From Rhizobiaceae bacterium (GTDB lineage Bacteria; Pseudomonadota; Alphaproteobacteria; Rhizobiales; Rhizobiaceae): a DNA stretch of 64,000 bases. The position numbers and the translations under genes were made by a program. Positions 51,471 to 60,629 of the stretch are shown in pieces; within the stretch, counting starts at the first letter, position 1; each line of letters starts with the position of its first letter. Below the pieces are notes generated by a model that saw nothing but the letters and a program-made list of their open reading frames with translations, did not search any database and was not told the DNA's origin. The DNA is taken from assembly GCA_029233925.1 (NCBI GenBank), contig JARGOX010000002.1, positions 124,001 through 188,000 on the forward strand. Reading direction: 5' to 3'.

Positions 51471-53957
51471 ATGTTCAGCCATTTGCCCGATCTTCCCGTC
51501 AGCCAGGCCCTGCCTGCCTTGCGCCAAGCGCTCGAGACCGGCAATGGCGCCATCCTCGCCGCACCGCCGGGCGCCGGCAAGACGACGCTTGTTCCCCTCG
51601 TGCTGCTGGACGCTGCATTCATGGGCGATGGCAGGATCATCCTGCTTGAGCCGCGACGGCTGGCTGCCCGCGCCAGCGCCCGGCAGATGGCGCGGCTTGC
51701 CGGCGAGGAGGTTGGCCAGACCATCGGCTATCGCACCCGCCTTGACACGCGCGTCAGCGCAAGAACCCGTATCGAAGTCGTCACCGAGGGTATTTTCACC
51801 CGCATGCTGCTGGACAATCCGGAACTTCCCGGCATCCAGATGGTGATCTTCGATGAATTTCATGAGCGCACGCTGGATGGGGATTTCGGACTGGCCCTGG
51901 CACTGGACGTTCAGGCGGCCCTGCGCCCGGATCTGCGCATTCTCGTCATGTCCGCCACTTTGGATATCAGCCGCGTGTCGGGATTGATGCATCAGGCCCC
52001 GGTGATCGAGAGCACCGGACGATCCTTTCCCATCGACACCCGCTACCGCGAAAGGCGGCCGGGTGAACGCATCGAGGTGGCCATGAGCGATGCCATAGGG
52101 GCGGTACTGAAGGAGGAAACGGGCTCCATACTGGCCTTTCTGCCGGGGCAAGGCGAAATCAGGCGCACGGTCGAACTGCTGGAAAAGCAAGGCACTCAGG
52201 GCGCAACCATCGCGCCGCTTTACGGCGACCTGAGCCCGCAGGAACAGGATGCCGCCATCCGGCCATGCGCTGTGGGCAAGAGGAAAATCGTGCTGGCGAC
52301 ATCCATTGCCGAAACCTCCATCACCATCGACGGCGTGCGCGTCGTTATCGACAGCGGCTTGCAGCGGCTGCCGGTCTTTGAACCCTCGACCGGCATCACG
52401 AGACTGGAAACCGTGCGCGTATCGCGGGCTTCTGCCGACCAGAGGGCCGGGCGCGCCGGACGCACGGAGCCGGGTATCGCCATTCGCCTGTGGCGGGCCG
52501 AACAGACCGCAGCGCTGCCCGCCTTTACCCCGCCACAGATCCTTTCAAGTGATCTGAGCAGCCTGATTCTGGATTGCGCCGCCTGGGGCGTCACCGAGCC
52601 TTCCACGCTGGGTTTCATTGATCCGCCACCAGAACCGGCCCTGGCCGAAGCGCGCGCGCTGTTACAAACATTGGGCGCATTGGATGGCTCGGGCCATCTG
52701 ACGCCCGTCGGCGAGACCATGCGCGGCATCGGCCTTGCCGTGCGCCCAGCCGCCATGGTGATTGCCGCCGCAGACGCTGGCATGGCTCAGGGCGCAGCAG
52801 AACTGGCCGTGCTGATGAGCGAACAGGGTCTTGGCGGCAATGATCTCGATCTCGACGAACGCTGGCGGCGCTTTCGCGGCGACAGGAGCCCAAGGGCGAC
52901 CAAGGCAAAGTCACTGGCAAAGCGCATTGCGCAATCGGCATCCGGTTCGCACAGGAAAGTGTCGTCCGCACAATACCCCGGCGCCGGTGCCCTTTTGCTG
53001 CACGGTTTTTCCGACCGGGTGGCCAAGCGGCGCGGTGCGGCAGAAAACGGACAGGTTCGCTACAGCCTTGCCAATGGGCGCGGAGCCTTTATCGAAGACC
53101 ATCAGCGCCTGTCGCGCGAAGACTTTCTGGTTGTCACCGACCTGACCGGACGGGCGGCTTCGCAACGCATTCTGGCGGCCGCCGGCATTGAGCCTGCGTT
53201 GATCGAGGCCGAACTGGCACAGCAGATTGAAGAAAGCGACGTGATCACATTCGTGGCGTCGACACGGGCGATCAGGGCGCGCCGCGTGCGCCGCCTTGGA
53301 AAACTGGTGCTTGAAGAAAAGCCGCTGGCAAAGCCAGACCCCGATGCCGTTGCCAGCGCGCTTGCCTCAGGGCTCGGCACGGTCGGTCTTGCGGCCCTGC
53401 CCTGGTCGGCCAGCGCCAACCAGTTGCGCGAACGCATCGGCTGGCTGCATGGGCAATTGGGAGAACCATGGCCGGATGTCTCGGACAGTGCCCTGATCGC
53501 ATGCGCCGACAGGTGGTTCACACCCTACCAGCCCGGCGTGACAGCGTTCAGCCGCATCGATCCGGCAAGCCTCATTCACGGATTGATGGCGCTGGTGCCC
53601 CATGACCTGCAGCGCGATCTTGACCGGCTGGCCCCCACCCATTTCAAAACCCCGGCTGGCTCCAACCTGCCGATCCGCTATGATGGCGACGAACCGGTGC
53701 TGGCGGTGCGTGTGCAGGAATTGTTCGGCCTGACCAGACATCCCGCGCTGGCCGGGGGCAAGGTGCCTTTGCTGCTGGAATTGCTGTCACCGGCCCAACG
53801 CCCCATCCAGACAACCCGCGACCTGCCCGGCTTTTGGGCCGGCTCCTGGGCCGATGTGCGCGCCGACATGCGCGGCCGATATCCAAGGCACCCCTGGCCG
53901 GAAGACCCTGGCTCGGCGGAGGCAACGCGGCGTGTAAAACATCCGCGCAAGAGGTGA
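51471..53957 (+). CDS. hrpB: ATP-dependent helicase HrpB
   Basis: An 828-residue DExH-box helicase of the usual HrpB length. It has Walker A 'APPGAGKTT' (31-39), DEFHE near 130, 'VMSATLD', the HA2 region and the C-terminal HrpB domain ending 'GFWAGSWADVRADMRGRYPRHPWPEDP', which is diagnostic. It is an RNA/DNA helicase-like protein of unclear role in bacteria. The ATG at 51471 was chosen because it begins the conserved 'LPVSQALPALRQAL' region; upstream in-frame sequence does not look coding. Divergent from the SDR gene, with about 240 bp between starts. Confidence 0.93.
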   Translation: MFSHLPDLPVSQALPALRQALETGNGAILAAPPGAGKTTLVPLVLLDAAFMGDGRIILLEPRRLAARASARQMARLAGEEVGQTIGYRTRLDTRVSARTRIEVVTEGIFTRMLLDNPELPGIQMVIFDEFHERTLDGDFGLALALDVQAALRPDLRILVMSATLDISRVSGLMHQAPVIESTGRSFPIDTRYRERRPGERIEVAMSDAIGAVLKEETGSILAFLPGQGEIRRTVELLEKQGTQGATIAPLYGDLSPQEQDAAIRPCAVGKRKIVLATSIAETSITIDGVRVVIDSGLQRLPVFEPSTGITRLETVRVSRASADQRAGRAGRTEPGIAIRLWRAEQTAALPAFTPPQILSSDLSSLILDCAAWGVTEPSTLGFIDPPPEPALAEARALLQTLGALDGSGHLTPVGETMRGIGLAVRPAAMVIAAADAGMAQGAAELAVLMSEQGLGGNDLDLDERWRRFRGDRSPRATKAKSLAKRIAQSASGSHRKVSSAQYPGAGALLLHGFSDRVAKRRGAAENGQVRYSLANGRGAFIEDHQRLSREDFLVVTDLTGRAASQRILAAAGIEPALIEAELAQQIEESDVITFVASTRAIRARRVRRLGKLVLEEKPLAKPDPDAVASALASGLGTVGLAALPWSASANQLRERIGWLHGQLGEPWPDVSDSALIACADRWFTPYQPGVTAFSRIDPASLIHGLMALVPHDLQRDLDRLAPTHFKTPAGSNLPIRYDGDEPVLAVRVQELFGLTRHPALAGGKVPLLLELLSPAQRPIQTTRDLPGFWAGSWADVRADMRGRYPRHPWPEDPGSAEATRRVKHPRKR

Positions 53958-54017
53958 TGTAATTCAGGCAGCACCGCAAGCTGCCGCCTGTTGGCACCCC
54001 CGGCGGCTTGTTTGGAT

Positions 54018-54130
54018 GGGGCTGATCCAGAAACTGATGAGAACCGCTGCGGCTGTCATCATCTGCAGGACGAAAAGCGATTGATTCAGAAATAACCATC
54101 CCTGCAGAGCAGAGAACAGCGTCAAAGTAT
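54018..54130 (-). pseudogene. C-terminal remnant of an EamA/DMT transporter
   Basis: On the minus strand this stretch reads like 'LQGWLFLNQSLFVLQMM' and 'AAAVLISFWIS', clearly similar to the end of the intact EamA transporter at 56204-57094 ('LLGWILLDQSLSVLQMMGAATILISVWIS'). DNA identity is evident over about 110 bp. The frame is not complete in either direction. The matching N-terminal end lies at 55961-56070 on the other side of the diguanylate cyclase gene. Confidence 0.8.
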
Positions 54131-54580
54131 CTTTCACCAGGCGTCAAATACAAATCGTTTTCACCCGGATAAAACTCTACATCCGACTTTCACAAGCGGT
54201 ATGCGGGAATTGGCTCACCGGATAAATAACCAATTGACAACAGATTGAGCAGATACGAGCCGGAAGGAAGGCGGTAAGGCGCAATGCTTTCGCATCGGTC
54301 GAGACGCCTGACGCAGCGGCCGGCCAATGGTCGCGAACCCTTTGGGCCCGCTGTTTTTCAGCCACTATCCGCGTTGTTTCGCTTGCCCGTAGCTTAGGGT
54401 ACGCGCTGCGCGAACCAACTTGATCCTGACCAAAAACAACTGGTAGAGTGAATCAATCAGAGAAAGACATGCTCTATATTTCGATAAAATTTGAGAAAGA
54501 AACAATCGCCACCGTACGCGCGATAATTTCTTAGTTTTTTAAAACTAGAGTATTAAGAAAAGAATACTAAAGGGGATACT
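54131..54580. other. Gene-free stretch before the diguanylate cyclase gene
   Basis: About 450 bp without a supported gene; frames here are short and lack conserved patterns. The last 110 bp are AT-rich (for example TTCTTAGTTTTTTAAAACTAGAG) and probably hold the promoter of the downstream gene. No terminator, tRNA or repeat was recognised. Confidence 0.4.
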
Positions 54581-56062
54581 GTGAAAAATATCAGCACACG
54601 TTGCACGTTCAAAGACAGCGGTTTGATAGCACGGCTTTGGTCGATGATTTGCTATCCATTCCAGCGGTCAATCCACCTCAGATTTCGATACGCATTCGGC
54701 TTTTCCGCTTTTGGGCTTGCCTTCATCACGGTGATCACATTTGTATCGGATCGCATGCTTCTGAACACCTATGAGTTGAACATTACCCAAGCCCAAATGC
54801 AGATGATGCCTTTGCAGCGCCTTCGGGAAGCGTTGCGGGTGTCGGATGAATTGGTTTTTCACTATGCCAATGGGGAGGATCAGTCTGCACCCTCGCATAT
54901 GAAGAAAATCTCAGCTCTGGTGGAAAGCGAGATTCAGCACCTTTCGGACGGCGCCCTGGATGCGGCATCCCTAGGGTTCGCTCGCCCGGCCCTCTTGCAA
55001 CACGATGCGATGACTGCATGGCGCGAGGCGCAAGTTTCCATAGACCGGGTATTTCAGCAAACACCTGGGAGCAATGAAGCCATAAAGGCCCTTGCTGCAG
55101 TTCACGAGGCCATTGATCCGATCTACGTTTCGATTTCCGAGTTACACGATCTATCGATGCAGAATTTGCAGGATCGCCTGAATTCCGCCCATTCCATCGT
55201 GCGATGGTCCATGTATACGATCTTTGCCGCCATATTGGCCGGCTTGGGCATTTTGATCGGACTGGGGCGCATTCTCGGCCGTTCAATACTCCATCCCATT
55301 GCAGAGCTGCAGGAAGCCGCACACAAGCTTGCCGGGAAGGACTTCTCCCACAGGGTGAAGCTCCGCAACCAGCGGGACGAACTGGGACAACTCGGAAAAG
55401 CCTTCAACATTGCAGCCTCCACCATTCAGCGCCTGCACTTTGAACTCGAACAGCGTTCAAGCCATGACGGACTGACGGGCGTGTTCAATCGTGCTGCTTT
55501 CGATGCGCGGTTTTCTGTGGAATGCAGGAACGCCGATCGTCAAGAGCGGCCGCTATCACTGTTGATGGTGGATGTGGATTTCTTCAAACGTGTAAACGAC
55601 AATTTCGGGCACCAAACCGGGGATCGGCTCTTGCAGACCATCGCTCAAACATTGAAGGCCGAAATTCGACCTGGAGACGTCTTGGCACGTTATGGGGGCG
55701 AAGAATTCGTCGTCATTCTGCCGAATACGAGCGAAAACAGCGCCATGGCGATAGCCGAGCGGCTGCGCAGGACCATCGCACAAACGAGCATCCAAAGTGC
55801 GAATGGAGTAGAAATCAGTGTCACCACCAGCATTGGTTGCGCAAGCCGGGCACCGCACACTGTCACGGCAGGCTCCACTCTCGAAGCCGCTGATGCAGCA
55901 CTTTTTCGGGCAAAGAAAGCCGGTCGAAACCGTGTGGTATCGGCAGCCGAAACGGCACATTCGCCAACGAACCGCGGCAGCAAGGACCCAGCCGAAAGGG
56001 CACCCAACAAGGAGACGGTACGTCGGTCTCCATTGAGCGGAAGCGCCACGGTGGCGGAATAG
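54581..56062 (+). CDS. Membrane-anchored diguanylate cyclase with HAMP domain
   Basis: A 493-residue signalling enzyme. Two membrane helices (about 37-60 and 209-230) enclose a helical periplasmic sensor of about 150 residues, followed by a HAMP domain ('RSILHPIAELQEAAHKLAGKDFSHRV') and a GGDEF domain. The active-site GGEEF is at 372-376 ('YGGEEFVVILP'), with an RxxD inhibitory site (RPGD, 363-366) five residues before it, so it should make cyclic di-GMP with product feedback. Residues after about 460 ('SPTNRGSKDPAERA...') do not belong to the fold; they are read antisense through a decayed EamA gene, so the original stop seems to have been lost. Base composition is less GC-rich than the neighbours. 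Confidence 0.9.
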   Translation: MKNISTRCTFKDSGLIARLWSMICYPFQRSIHLRFRYAFGFSAFGLAFITVITFVSDRMLLNTYELNITQAQMQMMPLQRLREALRVSDELVFHYANGEDQSAPSHMKKISALVESEIQHLSDGALDAASLGFARPALLQHDAMTAWREAQVSIDRVFQQTPGSNEAIKALAAVHEAIDPIYVSISELHDLSMQNLQDRLNSAHSIVRWSMYTIFAAILAGLGILIGLGRILGRSILHPIAELQEAAHKLAGKDFSHRVKLRNQRDELGQLGKAFNIAASTIQRLHFELEQRSSHDGLTGVFNRAAFDARFSVECRNADRQERPLSLLMVDVDFFKRVNDNFGHQTGDRLLQTIAQTLKAEIRPGDVLARYGGEEFVVILPNTSENSAMAIAERLRRTIAQTSIQSANGVEISVTTSIGCASRAPHTVTAGSTLEAADAALFRAKKAGRNRVVSAAETAHSPTNRGSKDPAERAPNKETVRRSPLSGSATVAE

Positions 56063-56070
56063 GTGCTGTC
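55961..56070 (-). pseudogene. N-terminal remnant of the same EamA/DMT transporter
   Basis: The minus strand encodes 'STYSATVALPLNGDRR' then 'TVSLLGALSAGSLLPRFV', matching the start of the intact paralogue ('STYFVTVAFLPDGYPLTVSLLRALPAGLLLLLFV'). It overlaps the 3' end of the diguanylate cyclase gene on the other strand. With the remnant at 54018-54130 it brackets that gene; the middle of the old transporter (about 590 bp in the paralogue) is missing. Confidence 0.8.
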
Positions 56071-56203
56071 CGATTGCAAACCCTGCCCGGCTATGAAGCC
56101 CTAATTGGCCGCGCGCATTTGCCCGGGAGCGGGCTTTATCTGAAAACAGGCGTTTGCGCCAAAATGGAAGCATCTGGACGGGGCGCGCCCTCTGGACGAC
56201 CAA

Positions 56204-57094
56204 TCAGCTGGCGGTGATTTTTTTGGTGGTGGGCTTTGCCGCTCCCGGCAGACCAACCCCGTTCTGGCTGATCCACACACTGATGAGTATCGTTGCGGCA
56301 CCCATCATCTGCAGGACGGAGAGTGATTGATCCAGCAATATCCAGCCGAGCAGAACTGCGGTCAGGGGACTGAGGAAGCCGAGGACCGAAACCGCCGAGG
56401 GTTCGATGCGGGCGACGCCGCGAAACCACAGGCCATAGGTCAAAGCCGCACCGATCAGGCCGAGATAGACCAGCCCGCCGATATGACGCGCGGTGAGGTC
56501 GGGAAGCGGCGGCTCGATCAGCAGGGCGAGCGGCAACAGGAGCAAGCCGCCTGCGGTCAATTGCCAGGCGGTGAAGGTGAGCAGCGAGACCGGCGGCTTC
56601 CATTTGCGTGTGAGCACGGTTCCGCCGGCCATCGACAGGGCCGCACCCAGGCCAGCCGCCACGCCAACCGGATCCAGCGATGCCTGCGGCGTGAGGATAA
56701 GTGTCGCGACACCTGCACTGCCCAACGCCGCAGCAAACACGGCCAACAGGCGGATCGGCGTGCCCAGCGCAGCGCGCGCAAAGAAGATAACGATCAGCGG
56801 TTGAACGGAGGCAACAGTGGCCGCGACACCGCCCGGAAGCCTGTAGGCGGAAACAAACAGCAGCGTCCAGAAGATGGTAAAATTCAGCGCCCCCAGAAGG
56901 AATATGCGTCCATACCAGCCCGTCGAGGGCAGGCGACGAACGAACAGCAGCAGCAGGAGACCCGCCGGCAGGGCGCGCAACAGCGAGACCGTCAGCGGAT
57001 ATCCATCGGGCAGAAACGCCACGGTGACAAAATAGGTGCTGCCCCAGATGGCCGGGGCAATGGCAGTCAGAAGAATGTCGGTACGGCTGGTCAT
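56204..57094 (-). CDS. EamA/DMT-family transporter
   Basis: A 296-residue protein with ten predicted helices in two EamA repeats. It begins with the hallmark 'LLTAIAPAIWGSTYFVTVAFLP' and ends the second repeat with 'VLGFLSPLTAVLLGWILLDQSLSVLQMMGAATILISV'. Family members export amino acids, purines or drugs; the substrate is unknown. The ATG at 57094 follows AGGAAA. A broken paralogue lies immediately downstream. It is divergent from a LysR gene, and five 11-bp repeats lie between them, so that LysR protein probably controls it. Confidence 0.9.
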   Translation of the reverse strand: MTSRTDILLTAIAPAIWGSTYFVTVAFLPDGYPLTVSLLRALPAGLLLLLFVRRLPSTGWYGRIFLLGALNFTIFWTLLFVSAYRLPGGVAATVASVQPLIVIFFARAALGTPIRLLAVFAAALGSAGVATLILTPQASLDPVGVAAGLGAALSMAGGTVLTRKWKPPVSLLTFTAWQLTAGGLLLLPLALLIEPPLPDLTARHIGGLVYLGLIGAALTYGLWFRGVARIEPSAVSVLGFLSPLTAVLLGWILLDQSLSVLQMMGAATILISVWISQNGVGLPGAAKPTTKKITAS

Positions 57095-57204
57095 GCGTTG
57101 GTTTCCTGTCTGTGTCGTCCGATCGCAATGCCTGCCCGACGGGAAAGCCGTAACCGGCTGGACGGGCGAGCACAAGAGCGACGGTCTAACCCGGTCACTG
57201 GCCC

Positions 57205-57259
57205 AGTGCTTGGCCACTGCTTGGCCGGCACTTGGCTGGCACTTGGCTGGCACTTGGCC
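57205..57259. repeat. Five tandem 11-bp repeats between divergent eamA and lysR genes
   Basis: Units AGTGCTTGGCC, ACTGCTTGGCC, GGCACTTGGCT, GGCACTTGGCT and GGCACTTGGCC lie head to tail in the 267-bp divergent intergenic region. The core is CTTGGC. The 11-bp period is close to one helical turn, so identical faces are presented on one side of the DNA. Confidence 0.85.
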
Positions 57260-57361
57260 AAAAACGGACGGTTTGGCCGGTTTCAAGCGTTAAATTTGGA
57301 CCTTTCCAGTTGAGATGATAATGAGGAAATTAATGCAATGACTGTTCACAGCGGGTGAAAA

Positions 57362-58261
57362 ATGGATCGGTTCTCTTGTCTCAATACCTTCAGGCGCGTC
57401 GTGGAACTGGAGGGATTCAGCAATGCTGCGCGCGATCTTGGCCTGTCCAATGCCGCTGTGAGCAAGATGATCAAGGATCTCGAGGCTGAGCTTGGAGCAC
57501 AACTGATTGTGCGCACCACCCGGTCGCTGCATCTGACCGATGTGGGCCAGACCTATTTCACCCGCGTCTGCCACCTGCTGGACGATCTGCACGATGCCGA
57601 CGATTTTGTCCGCTCCTCAACAGAAAACCCAAGAGGCCATCTGCGGATCAGCGCGCCGATGTCCTTTGGCCTGAACAGGCTGTCGGTCCTGCTGCCGCAA
57701 TTTGCCAAACTCTATCCCGATATCAGTATCGATCTTTCCATGAGTGATGCCTTTACCGACCTGATCGAAGGCGGGTTCGACCTAGCCATACGCGGTGGCC
57801 GGCTGGAGAATTCCAGCCTGAAAGCCCGCAAGCTGATGGACATCGAAAGACAGGTTTTCGCCTCTCCGGATTATCTCGACAAAATGGGCTTTCCCGCCGG
57901 CCCCAGTGATCTGGCGAGCCATGCCTGCCTGATTTATACAGGGTCCTCAACGCCGGATGTGTGGCGCCTGGAGAAGGATGACAGGCGCGAGAGCGTTCCG
58001 GTCAATGGCACCTATCGCGTCAACAGCTCCCTTGCCATCCGTGACGCCGCCATTGCCGGGCTGGGACTTGCGTTCCTGCCTGATTTTTACACGCTTGCGG
58101 CCCATGCGGACGGGCGACTTCTTGATGCTTTGCCGGGGTGGAAGGGTGATACCCAGACGCTCTATGCTGTCTATCCGGCACATCGGCAGACATCCCGCAA
58201 ACTGCGCCTGTTCGTGGATTTCCTGATTGACGCATTCGCAAAGCCCAGCGGACCGGCCTGA
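57362..58261 (+). CDS. LysR-family transcriptional regulator
   Basis: A 299-residue complete LysR protein of the CrgA/AaeR-like type. It begins 'MDRFSCLNTFRRVVELEGFSNAARDLGLSNAAVSKMIKDLE', then 'LIVRTTRSLHLTDVGQTY', and has an effector domain with 'GHLRISAPMSFGLNRLSVLLPQF' and 'GFDLAIRGGRLENSSLKARKL'. It lies between two possible targets: the divergent EamA exporter and the flavodoxin-fold gene 105 bp downstream. Many such regulators control quinone- or drug-responsive reductases and exporters, which would suit both. Confidence 0.92.
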   Translation: MDRFSCLNTFRRVVELEGFSNAARDLGLSNAAVSKMIKDLEAELGAQLIVRTTRSLHLTDVGQTYFTRVCHLLDDLHDADDFVRSSTENPRGHLRISAPMSFGLNRLSVLLPQFAKLYPDISIDLSMSDAFTDLIEGGFDLAIRGGRLENSSLKARKLMDIERQVFASPDYLDKMGFPAGPSDLASHACLIYTGSSTPDVWRLEKDDRRESVPVNGTYRVNSSLAIRDAAIAGLGLAFLPDFYTLAAHADGRLLDALPGWKGDTQTLYAVYPAHRQTSRKLRLFVDFLIDAFAKPSGPA

Positions 58262-58365
58262 GGATTCTGTTATGCACCCAGTGTGAAAAATCATTTCATG
58301 AATTGAGCAATTATCTCCCTACCTGTGAAAGATTAAATTGCCTCCAGACAGAACTGGAGAACAAG

Positions 58366-58995
58366 ATGACTTTGAATATTTCAATCGCCTACCATTCCGG
58401 CTACGGCCACACTGAAGCACTGGCGAAAGCTGTTGAAGGTGGTGTCAGGCGTTTTTCAACGGCACAACCACATCTGATTGACGTCACGCAAATCAATGAC
58501 GCCGGGTGGGCGCAGCTCGCCCAATCCGACGCCATCATATTCGGCTCGCCCACCTACATGGGAGCCGTATCCGGCCCCTTTAAAACCTTCATGGACCAGA
58601 CGTCAAAAATCTGGATGGAGCGTGGCTGGCAAAACAAGCTGGCGGCGGGTTTCACCGTTTCCGGCTCGCAATCAGGTGACAAATTCGCAACGCTGAGCCA
58701 ATTGGCGACACTGGCGGCCCAGCATGGCATGCTGTGGGTCAGTCTCGGATTGTTGCCGGGCAATCATTCATCGACAGGTTCCATCGATGATCTGAACCGC
58801 ATTGGCGGATCCATTGGCGCAATGGCCCAGGCCAATACGGATCAGGGCGCCGACCTCGCGCCACCCCAGGCAGACAGGGAAACGGCCGCCCTGCTGGGCG
58901 AACGCGTTGCCCGACTGGCCGCTGCCTACAAGAATGGCCGGATGGCGCAGGACGCCCGTGTTGAGCCTGAAGTGCGCATGACCAAAGCCGGTTAG
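58366..58995 (+). CDS. Flavodoxin-fold NAD(P)H-dependent oxidoreductase (WrbA-like)
   Basis: A 209-residue flavodoxin-like protein. The FMN phosphate loop is 'YHSGYGHTEALAKAVEGGV' (residues 9-27), followed by 'AIIFGSPTYMGAVSGPFKTFMDQTSKIW', which is typical of WrbA/flavodoxin-like NAD(P)H:quinone reductases, and 'AAGFTVSGSQSGDKFATL'. It is slightly longer than WrbA, with a 30-residue C-terminal tail. The ATG at 58366 is 6-9 bases after GGAG. Possible role: two-electron quinone reduction. It is probably regulated by the LysR protein upstream. The gap 58996-59224 holds nothing recognised. Confidence 0.87.
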   Translation: MTLNISIAYHSGYGHTEALAKAVEGGVRRFSTAQPHLIDVTQINDAGWAQLAQSDAIIFGSPTYMGAVSGPFKTFMDQTSKIWMERGWQNKLAAGFTVSGSQSGDKFATLSQLATLAAQHGMLWVSLGLLPGNHSSTGSIDDLNRIGGSIGAMAQANTDQGADLAPPQADRETAALLGERVARLAAAYKNGRMAQDARVEPEVRMTKAG

Positions 58996-59224
58996 CAGCC
59001 GGCACCACGCATAGATTGCGTGGAGCACCTATGCCCAATCGAGATCGTCAGGCCGAGTACATGCTGCGCACCCCCATGCGGTGCGTAGCCGTCTTTCATT
59101 GCCCTGGGCGTCCTGGCGCAACCGACCGAGATTTGCATTTCATGTTTTTTCAAACATTCTTTCAGCGCGCCAAAGTCGCTGTTTCGCATTGTGATCCGGG
59201 ATGTAAAACCCGGCGAAACAGGAT

Positions 59225-59473
59225 TTACTTTGCTTTCGGATCCACCGCCTTGACGGCGGCCTGGCAGGATGATGACAGACTATCTATGTTTATTGAGAGG
59301 CATTCAAAGGCCGGTATGCCGCCGGGTTTAACACCCTTGCAATGGGCGATGAAATCGCTCCGGCAATCAGATTTCAGCGCTGCATTCTGTTCATCGGTTG
59401 CAGCCGATACCGATGCGACACCAGCAACCCATGTGCCGGATATCAGCAAAATAACGGATAGTAATCGACGCAT
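59225..59473 (-). CDS. Small secreted cysteine-rich-repeat protein
   Basis: An 82-residue protein with a signal peptide (RRLLSVILLISGTWVAGVASVSA) and a mature part with one 'CRSDFIAHCKGVKPGGIPAFECLSINIDSLSSSCQAAV' block. The four-cysteine spacing matches the cysteine-rich (Golgi apparatus protein/FGFR-like) repeat found singly in small secreted alphaproteobacterial proteins. Its function is unknown. The start is supported by the signal peptide rather than by a clear ribosome site. Confidence 0.75.
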   Translation of the reverse strand: MRRLLSVILLISGTWVAGVASVSAATDEQNAALKSDCRSDFIAHCKGVKPGGIPAFECLSINIDSLSSSCQAAVKAVDPKAK

Positions 59474-59611
59474 TTTCAGGCGCTCTTCTGCGATTGATCC
59501 CCATGGGGGTTTTCAACATAACCCCAATTCAACGGGCATGGAAATGAGCATGGGTGGAAATGAAGTTTCACATCGCATGCCTGCGCGTCCTGCCGGGCAA
59601 GGCGCAAGCAC

Positions 59612-60361
59612 CTAACGCGGTGTGAAAACCGGCTTTCTGAACTCATAATAGGACAGATAGGCGCTACCGGGCATGACCTGCGCTTCCTCGAACCGGCCCT
59701 TCCATTCAGCCGCTTCAACCTCGCTTGTGGGCGGCCCGATAATCACCGGGTAGTTGGCGTTTCCAGGTTTTCGGCATCCGACATAGGGCGCCCACGCCTT
59801 GTCTTTTGTGAATATTTGAGTTGCGATCCGCTTTGCTTTGTCAAAGTCCGGCGTCGATGAGACGACAACCGAATAATCGGCCAACCGCGCATTGCTCTTG
59901 CCCGTCAGATATTGCTGCGCACTTTGGGTGAATCGCTGCGTAAAGCTGCCTTCATTGCAGACGTGTTTTTGCCTCAGCGTCTGGTTCAGCGTTTGGGCAT
60001 GGGCGGATGTAATGAACATTGATGGCCTGTTGATGCCGTCGGCCGAGGCGCGATTTTCCGTTGCAGCGGGCGCCTGCAGCGGTATCGCTTCGCGACGCTC
60101 ACCCGTGAATGTGGACAGCAAGGCGGGTACCGAGGCGCAAAACAACAATAGTTTTACCGGTTCATGTTCCTTGCTGAACAGACCGGAGATGGCCCCCAGT
60201 ACAATGGTGACAATCGAGATGAAGATATAGAACACCAGATCCACCGACGATATCTGATAGAAAAGAGACCGAAGATAGGACTGATCCGGGCCGATGATCT
60301 TGACGAGGACAATCGTCAGACCGGCAAGGAAACCCCAGAAAACGCGTTGCTTCATGGTCAT
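59612..60361 (-). CDS. Hypothetical membrane protein with SPOR-like C-terminus
   Basis: A 249-residue protein with two or three N-terminal hydrophobic helices (about 7-25, 38-60 and 68-85), a Ser/Ala-rich linker, and a C-terminal domain of about 90 residues. The last part ('DYSVVVSSTPDFDKAKRIATQIFTKDKAWAPYVGCRKPGNANYPVIIGPPTSEVEAAEWKGRFEEAQ') has the beta-alpha-beta rhythm of SPOR-like repeats without a decisive match. GGAGG precedes the ATG. It is 138 bp upstream of the cysteine-rich gene in the same direction. Confidence 0.68.
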   Translation of the reverse strand: MTMKQRVFWGFLAGLTIVLVKIIGPDQSYLRSLFYQISSVDLVFYIFISIVTIVLGAISGLFSKEHEPVKLLLFCASVPALLSTFTGERREAIPLQAPAATENRASADGINRPSMFITSAHAQTLNQTLRQKHVCNEGSFTQRFTQSAQQYLTGKSNARLADYSVVVSSTPDFDKAKRIATQIFTKDKAWAPYVGCRKPGNANYPVIIGPPTSEVEAAEWKGRFEEAQVMPGSAYLSYYEFRKPVFTPR

Positions 60362-60629
60362 GGCAGAACCTCCGATTTATCGGTTGGAATTCTCTGCCAC
60401 GGATCAGCGTCTTGATCAGCATCCGCAATGAATGGTCGCCGGACGTCATGCGACCGCAGAAAACTCATGAGGACAGGGTAATTGCGGCTTGCGCATTCGT
60501 CAATTCGGTTGTTTCGACGCACTCAATGCGACCCTGGATAGTTGCAACCAGGCCACCCGCTGGTGTTTACACCAGGGCTGCTCCCCGTCTATTTTGGAGC
60601 TGAAAACGACAATTGAGGGAACGACTATC

